From: Coniella vitis
Taxonomy: Eukaryota > Ascomycota > Sordariomycetes > Diaporthales > Schizoparmaceae
NCBI GenBank assembly: GCA_011317545.1
Contig: WUJK01000003.1
Span: 2,852,001-2,916,000, forward strand
Direction: 5' to 3'
Length of the DNA stretch: 64,000 bases
This document shows positions 57,888 to 64,000 of the stretch, piece by piece. Within the stretch, counting starts at the first letter, position 1; every line of letters begins with the position of its first letter. Below the pieces are notes generated by a model. It ran no database searches and had not been told where the DNA came from. It was given only the letters and a program-made list of their open reading frames with translations. Made by a program: the position numbers and the translations under genes.

Positions 57888-58437
57888 TTTTTACAAAGGA
57901 CCGGCTGATACAGAGTTCTGAAAGTGTGACGGAACGGTTTGTAGCAGATTGAGTGAATCTTTTTTTTTTTGGTGGGAAGGACAGCCGAAGGATAGATTAA
58001 GATGACTGAGAGCTTGGAGAACGACCTGCATAGCCTTGTTGAGCCTCAAGGTCTGCCTAATTGCTCTCAGGCCACACTCGACATTCTTTTCCGATTACCT
58101 GAGGGTGCATAAGAATCTCTCTAGGCAAAAGCTCAACCAAACAGGACAAAGCATAAACAAGTCTAGAGAGAACACCTACGAATGGATAACTCAAGAAGCA
58201 TAATAACGTTACCTTAGAACCCCATTTAGCTTTAACAACTACAATAAGGGACCTCACAGCATCTAATAAACAACTTTTGAGAAGAACATTACTTCCTACC
58301 GCACTGGGTTTGCAACTAATACACAAAATAACATAACAGTGAGCGCGAAGAAGCGCTGGGAATCGAGTTGCTGCATACCACCACCAGCAACAAAACATGC
58401 GCTATTCCTGATGTCTTGTTTCCCTCGCCTTTTCTGG

Positions 58438-58920
58438 TTATAGGTGTCGACAATAATCTGTGACTGTATTCCTGAACTCATCCAGATACCCAACAAATTT
58501 CGTCAAGCCTGCCTCTTCACAGGGTCGTTGTCTCTCCAAACGCGGTAAAGACCTTTGCATCCGACCTTCATCCAATACGCTGCTTTCTTTATAGCATTGC
58601 TGCCGCCACATGCTAGTGGAAATACTCCGCTTGCGCTTGTGCCACTTCTCAGCAACGCCATCTTTCCATCTTGATGGCGACTTTGGCGCTAAAGGTGTTG
58701 CAAACCCAGAAGGACAAGTGATTGGATGCAGGTCCATACTGTCTTTGTTCTTCATAAAGTCAAAGGAACAGTCAAATAGCATGTCTGCTGAACTCCGAAA
58801 ATCAATACAAATACTGTCTTCGCATCTTTCGGCCAACGGTCGCCTCTTGACCGCTGTTCTTGTTCTTGTGGGTTCTGTTTGCTTGAGACCCATTGGCACT
58901 GCCCCCCACATGTGTGCCAC
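58438..58920 (-). other. Open frame, 160 codons, possible second cistron
   Basis: An ATG-initiated frame begins 18 nt after the stop of the unrecognised gene upstream on the same strand. Its composition is protein-like (for example LPRLERQRPCEEAGLTKFV, GYLDEFRNTVTDYCRHL), with a basic patch KWHKRKRSIS. It may be a separate small gene, an alternative 3' exon of the upstream gene, or untranslated sequence. No domain recognised. Confidence 0.35.
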
Positions 58921-58938
58921 AGGCTGCTGCTGATTCTT

Positions 58939-60470
58939 CTAGTCAAGTTGCGGAGCATCAGAGACATCGGGGGCAATCAGGTAGAAGTTGAAGCCGCTGG
59001 GATTGGTCAACCTGATTTGTGGACCAGAGTTGGTTGCGTCTGGCTTCACAGAACGCTGTGATTCATACCGACGCAGGCGTCTGCGTTTAGAAAAGAATGC
59101 ATGGCGAGGATCGCGAAGATATTGGTTTTCTTCTTCAGTCTCTTGCTGAGGCTGTTGTTGTTGGTTGTGACCAGTGGATTCGAGCAATGTATTGCTGCTT
59201 TCTTTGGATACTTTGTCAGTTATATCTTCTAGCTTTCGTTTCCTTCCCATCGGCATTCCCTGTAAGATTGGCAGTATGGAAATTTGTTGCATACTTTGTC
59301 TGAGTGAAGCTGTGTGAACAGAAGGCTCTACTGCAAGAGGTCTAAACCAGATGTCGAGTGTGAGCATGTTGATGATAACTTCGTTGTTGTGGGTAATTAA
59401 AAGCCAGGAATCGGAGAAACGTGAACTAGTCTGCGAAGTGCTACTTGACGCGGCATCAAGGGAAGCAGAATCTTGGACTAGTTAAAAATATATTAGCTGA
59501 GGTATGGTCATCGACGAGATAAAAAAGCAGTATAGCGAAATTCGAGTATCGAAGTCTTGGGTCGGGGATACTTACGAATCCATTTAGCAACCCATTCTCG
59601 AACGAAGCGAGGTAGCAGGTCACTTTGGATAGCGATCCAGTGCTGGGCCTCAGTAAGAGATGAGACTCTATACTGTTCATTTTCTTCTGAAATGCAGAAA
59701 AGAGAGACAATGCAGGCAGGGAAGTTGCGGAATAACTGCCTAATAGCAAGCTGGCTTTCACTACTGGTTCCAGCCGATAAAGAAGAAGGATTCTTGGTAA
59801 CACCTTGACCATTGCTGGTCCTGACAAGATCCTCCTCATCACTAGTGTTAAAGAATGACTGGCAAGGGGTGTTCTCATCGACCTCCATGCACTGAGTCTT
59901 AGCATCAGCTTTGGGGTCACTCAAGACTTTGTGCTGCTCAGGAGTATCGCCGCAATCCTTGCTGCCTGAAATGGCATTGCTATCACTGTCAGTCGTCAAG
60001 GTCGAGCGACCAAGTCTTGGGCGCCGCTGGGCAGGTCGAGTGACCTTGAGCTCCAGGATCTCATCACCATCAGAGTCGTAGAAAGGGGTCTCATCAGACC
60101 ATTCGCCGTGGATCTCGTAGCCTTTCTTGTATAGCATACGCTGAAGTTCCAGTGAAAGCACAACACGACTGGAGGCAACAAGGCCTTCGTGCTCAGTGGC
60201 GTATTTGTCTGCAATGTATTGCTCCCACTTACCACCAGCGTCGGCGTCGGCCTCGGTAAAGACGTCTTCGACCTGGTAGCGATCTTCACTGCTGATCTTT
60301 TCGATGACTTCAAAAATGCGAGGCATTTCAGTCTGTACGGCGGAGCGCCAGTGGGCTGGTTTGAAGCTGATAACATCGTCACGCTCGTGTCGAAGGACTG
60401 CAGAGCGGAATGCGGCAAGTTGCGTGTCGACGGGAGAGCGGCTGTACCGCCGTCGCCAGGAGGGACCCAT
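58939..60470 (-). CDS. Uncharacterised fungal protein, 477 aa
   Basis: I do not recognise this protein. Exons 60470-59576 and 59477-58939 join in phase 1 through a 98-nt GTAAGT...ACTAG intron. The N-terminal half is non-repetitive and well formed (FRSAVLRHERDDVISFKPAHW, VFTEADADAGGKWEQYIADK, LSLELQRMLYKKGYEIHGEW), followed by an acidic segment (DETPFYDSDGDEILEL). A disordered Ser/Asp-rich middle leads to a second ordered block (QLAIRQLFRNFPACIVSLF, EAQHWIAIQSDLLPRFVREW). The last exon has the basic clusters GRKRKLEDI and SKRRRLRRYE, likely nuclear localisation signals, with a Gln-rich stretch between. A nuclear role is an inference from these clusters only. A 160-codon frame follows 18 nt after the stop. 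Confidence 0.75.
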
Positions 60471-61729
60471 GGTTGGATCGGAGAGGGCGAGTGTTGGAAG
60501 GACGCGTGGTCTGCCAAGTGTTTTGTCCGGTTAACCCGCCTGTGGCAACGAGAAACGTTGCGAATAATCAAAGAATGGGATCATATACCGTCTTAATTCG
60601 CGAGGTGTGCGAGTTTGAACGTCTAGAAGGAGACTTGGTGACGGTAGGCGGTTCAAAGTGGACGGAACTGTCAAGAAGGGCGACAGACTCGTGGCTCTGG
60701 ATGTCAAGATGAACGAGTCAAGAGCGGAACGATGGTGGCAGTTGGATGTGCGTTGCAGAGAGCAGTGATGCCGTTCGGGATGCAGTCAAAGAATGTTTGC
60801 ATTGCCTCTGTACAACAGACCAAAAGATTGACTATGAGAATGCGTGCGATTGAATAAGGTGAATGAATGTTGCTGTAGACGGACCCGAGACGACAGGGAC
60901 GAATGGGGATGGGAGGAAAGGTGGTAGAAGATGGTTTCCGCGCAGGGGCTGGATGGTTTTGGTCAGTCAGCCGAGTAGAGAAAGGCTGCGTGGATAGCGG
61001 CAAGTTTGGCGCGTGTCGGAAGGAGCTACGTGTCGGCTACTGGGAACGGCCAGGTACTAGCAGAGACTCATGGCGCTGTTCCTATCTGGCTGCGTTCAAG
61101 TATGCACACAGGAGCATCTGCTCAACCGTACATACAGGCAATTATCGCCTTGCTCCCCACGGACGCCCCCCAGAAGAAGGCTAGGTCGGGCCGGGCAAGC
61201 AGTGTGAAGGGCAGGGTATCCCGATTATTGTGATTAAATACAAGGTGGCAGCAAGCACCATACCCAAATCTCTTTGCAATATTTTGCATAGTGCAAGATG
61301 GCTACCTACTTCTAGCGACAACCATCAACACTATAGACAACATGCTGTGGCGGGCTATGCGCGTAGATATCCTGTAGCAAGAGCACCCTGTGAGCCGCTT
61401 TGAGATTAACAAGCTCCTCGAGAAGCCGCTGGTGTTCTAGGCTTGGCTGCTGTAACCATGAGGTCCAGTACCAGCCGAACGTCAAATTCACAGGCAGAAA
61501 ATATGCTTGGTAAAAGGCCACGGATGCAGCAAACGCTTGGTCCAGGGCTTCAAATTTGCCTGACATGCCTCCCTCTGACACACATACAAAGCAGGTATCG
61601 TCCAGAAGCCCTTGCGTACCTCGGACCACACCATCAAGGATGACATGAGCACGGCCGGGACTGCCCTTAAGAAAGCCCACGTGCCAGCCGGGCCTGGAAA
61701 TATTTGGACAAGCAAAAAGCCAAAGGCTT
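60471..61729. other. Intergenic between two minus-strand genes
   Basis: 1.26 kb between the end of RPB7 and the start of the unrecognised 477-residue protein gene. The right part (61312-61680) has an open minus-strand frame of 122 codons directly downstream of RPB7, most likely its 3' untranslated region. No other feature seen. Confidence 0.5.
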
Positions 61730-62411
61730 TCACTCCGCTAGCGGTCTGGAAACTTTGTCAATGCATATTTCCCAGCAAGGAGCAGGATGGTAAGCGTACC
61801 CTAGGTAGTCTTCGTTCATCGTACCAACCGCCCACATCTCGGTCACTTCCGTTCGAATACCGATCAGCTTGAGACGGATATGTGTACCAGGCTCGATTGT
61901 CAGGCCTTCATGGTCCGTAAACTGGGGTGGTGTGGCATTGGCGTCGTAGACGCAGTTTTTGGGGATAGACTATGTAATAGTCAATATTCAACTTGACCTT
62001 ATGAACCCCTGTGTTATTGAGCTTACGTGATTAGATGTAAAGATCATCAGAGGTCCAGCTTGTGCAAAAAAGCCGTGTGTGTTGATGGAGTTACCAACAA
62101 CAGCATCGACCTTGAGCTATGTCAGTAAATGCAATAGCGAGCGAGCCCTATAAACATCATACCGTCTCGCCCCTGAAGGGTCGCCACACCACTGCTCGGT
62201 AGCCCACAGTGAACTCGGCCAAGCCACTGCCCGGAAGTATACGGCCTTCAGATATGTCGAACGTGTCCATGATGGTAATAATGAAGTAATTGCCTGCGCA
62301 GGTGCCCTCAACATCCTTCAATAACTTTGTGGTAACCAGCTCGTGCATGTTGCGACCAAAGTAGGACGGGTGCAGCGTCACATGACGCGTTAAATTGTAG
62401 AGGAAGAACAT
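61730..62411 (-). CDS. RPB7: RNA polymerase II subunit Rpb7
   Basis: Subunit of RNA polymerase II that with Rpb4 forms the stalk and binds nascent RNA. Exons in transcript order 62411-62163, 62110-62027, 61969-61800 and 61745-61730 give 172 residues, the size of the family. Introns are 52, 57 and 54 nt. Family marks: MFFLYNLTRHVTLHPSYFG, KLLKDVEGTCAGNYFIITI, GRILPGSGLAEFTVGYRAVV, FRGETVDAVVGNSINTHGFF across the first junction (acceptor CAAG before 62110 restores GETVD), and the S1-like end EMWAVGTMNEDYLG. The last exon is 16 nt and finishes the protein as YLGPLAE. A CAG before 61745 is the acceptor. All phases agree. Confidence 0.94.
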
Positions 62412-64000
62412 CTCGGTCGCAGTAAAGCTGCAGCTGGAAGCACAGCGGTCGTGGAAGGCTCGTGGCCGAGACTCGGGCAGACTCGAGGATTGTGGTGTTT
62501 GCTGGACTCGCCTGTTGTTGCTGTTCAGACGTGCAATCGTCGGTTAGGGACGTGGAGGAGGGCCGTCGGTCTATGCTGAAGTAGTGCAAAGGATTGCAAG
62601 AGACGAATTCGACAAAAGCGAAGCGCACACCGGCAGAAACGGCGAGGCGAGGGTCTGCGCGCCGGCTGGAGACGGACAGGAGGATGTTGTCTTGCTGCGC
62701 GACCACCTTCGGAGTGGGGACGACCACCTTTGTGCAAGGAAGAGGGCCGCGGTCCGACGCTGCAGATGGTCCGACAGGGAGGGAGCTACAACATCAGACC
62801 GTGCAGAGCGAGAGGGTTGTCCGTGTGGGCCGCAGGCGCAAGTCGTCGAGCTGGCTGGGTGAGAGTGAAGGTGAGGGTGAGGGCGAGTGCGAGGTTGACG
62901 TTGGAGGTTGCAACAACAGAAATGCGACCAGGTCCAGGCCCTGGCTTTGGAGTGGACAGCCGACGGCAACCTTGCAAGCACAGCAAGGATCCATGATACA
63001 TGCGCTGTTCCTTTTTGGGACTAGGGCCAGCTTCAAGTACTCGGCGCGTTGTCGCGTTTTGGGTGTCCTGTCAATCTAACAGGACGCGTCAGGCTTCTAG
63101 GCAGATTTCGTTAACGCGTCTCAACACTTTAAGTACCTTATTTTCCTTGGTCCTTGCACCCCAGTGCTTGCTCCATCATTTACAATATGCTCCAGAACAG
63201 CATAACAGTCTCTATAGGCTTGAACAGCAGACATTTTTAAGTGTCTTGGTGCTAAAGGAAAGATTATATTTGCCAAATGTTATATAATTCACGGATCAGT
63301 GGTTTACTGGATATCTACTATGTGCCTAGGTGTTAATGCTCAAGGGTTTCCTAGAGATTAATTCAAGTACTGCATCTATAACAACCATAGGACTGGTAAG
63401 AAGGGGGTGGAATGATGGACGAACCGTTGTCATATGTATCGTATACATAGAGTACATCTCTGGGCAGTGATACCGGGGCCCTCTCTTCGAACATATCATG
63501 TACTGGGTACATAGTAGGGCTGCTGGACCCGCTTTCTCTCACTGCCAAACCCCTGCAACAAGAACTGCCAGGGTCTGTGGCACCTGCTGGCCCCGCTTCC
63601 CCTGCTGCCCCTAGCTAATGCAACTGTGAAGACACATTTATGGGGGGCTTGTCCGGCTCTGCATCCCGAGGCTCGCACACCTTACAAGTAGCAGCAGCCT
63701 CCTCCAGTAACCACCTTTCTTTAGCTGTACCAAGGTACAACTCGACCTCACAATCAATGGCAATGATGCACTGATCTTCAGCAGACCTTACCTGACAACC
63801 TGGTGCCCCCTTTTACATGCCTGATCACCGAGTCGAGAAGAAGGAAATCGACCCATCACCATCTCCGCAACCTCCCTCTGCGCAACACCTGCACCGCCAT
63901 TTCTCTGCCATCTCGACCTTGCCACAACGATCGTCCTGTCCGATGCACGCGAACTCGGGCGCAAGGACTTGAGAAGTGCCCAGGTTGATTGAGAAGCAAG
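62412..64000. other. Upstream flank of RPB7 to window end
   Basis: 1.6 kb without a supportable gene. The RPB7 promoter is expected at its left end; a GGTGAG-type imperfect repeat lies near 62862-62895. One TACATAGTA motif is at 63508-63516. Several frames overlap on both strands with the composition of non-coding DNA. Confidence 0.5.

Larger units (their letters stand above)
56029..58437. other. Gene-poor intergenic region, 2.4 kb
   Basis: Upstream of the USP16-type gene. It holds a cluster of 9-mer motifs at 57011-57461, including a 16-nt perfect palindrome, an A run near 56599-56608 and a T run near 57960-57970. A short coding-like segment on the minus strand (57798-57887) is listed separately. 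No complete gene model is supported. Confidence 0.5.

Noticed and set aside
61312..61680. A 122-codon minus-strand frame just downstream of RPB7
   Set aside because: Most simply the 3' untranslated region of RPB7; overlapping frames are open too and no family is recognised.
1..64000. tRNA genes, searched by eye for A-box and B-box pairs on both strands
   Set aside because: Several GGTTCGA or GTTCGAAT matches occur (for example near 24476, 33133, 42340), but none has a matching T stem, acceptor stem or A box.
1..64000. Transposable elements, long terminal repeats or RIP-degraded repeats
   Set aside because: No reverse transcriptase, transposase or integrase motif and no long direct or inverted repeat was seen. 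Base composition shows no long AT-rich RIP block.

Overview
The window reads as nuclear DNA of a filamentous ascomycete (Pezizomycotina; probably Sordariomycetes, genus not determinable). Genes are interrupted by short GT-AG introns, mostly 50-250 nt, many with CTAAC/CTGAC-like branch points. Coding sequence is moderately GC-rich and intergenic DNA is full of short simple repeats. The set includes fungal proteins such as a CreB-type deubiquitinase, a KTR/KRE2 mannosyltransferase, a BEM46-type hydrolase and Yos1. I see no transposon, rRNA, tRNA, CRISPR array or viral gene.

Layout: 3' end of dipeptidyl peptidase III (+, 1-658); ribosomal protein eL6 (-, 1246-2355) divergent from proteasome ubiquitin receptor Rpn13 (+, 2935-4625); a 4.4 kb gene-poor gap; CreB-like deubiquitinase (+, 9033-11776); tiny four-exon Yos1 (-, 12929-13491) divergent from proteasome subunit beta-5/Pre2 (+, 14028-14997); Qri7-type tRNA threonylcarbamoyltransferase with a long basic tail (-, 15420-18795); NF-X1/FAP1-type zinc-finger protein (+, 20251-23929); BEM46-like hydrolase (-, 24919-26528); a 4.9 kb gap; LYAR-type zinc-finger protein (+, 31433-33523); PEX10 (-, 34450-35814) divergent from an ERD1/EXS membrane protein (+, 36441-37781); KTR-type mannosyltransferase (-, 38361-40068); a 3.1 kb gap; a low-complexity 772-residue protein (+, 43178-45496); AAAP amino-acid transporter (-, 46222-48365); a 5.5 kb gap; USP16/USP30-type deubiquitinase (-, 53905-56028); an unrecognised 477-residue protein (-, 58939-60470); RNA polymerase II subunit Rpb7 (-, 61730-62411).

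These are dispersed housekeeping genes, not a biosynthetic or defence cluster. Protein turnover is well represented (DPP III, Rpn13, Pre2, two deubiquitinases, PEX10 RING ligase), but nothing shows that their proximity is functional. Exon models come from open frames, splice consensus, phase arithmetic and remembered family motifs; none was checked against transcripts or databases.

The most unusual signal is not a gene. The 9-mer TACTATGTA (reverse complement TACATAGTA) occurs exactly 33 times by my reading, against about 0.5 expected in 64 kb with equal base use, and never inside an exon I annotate. Other leads are the ~375-residue basic extension on Qri7, an Rpn13 intron whose retention would give a Pru-only protein, long sense-strand C tracts inside the longer introns, and microexons in creB and RPB7.
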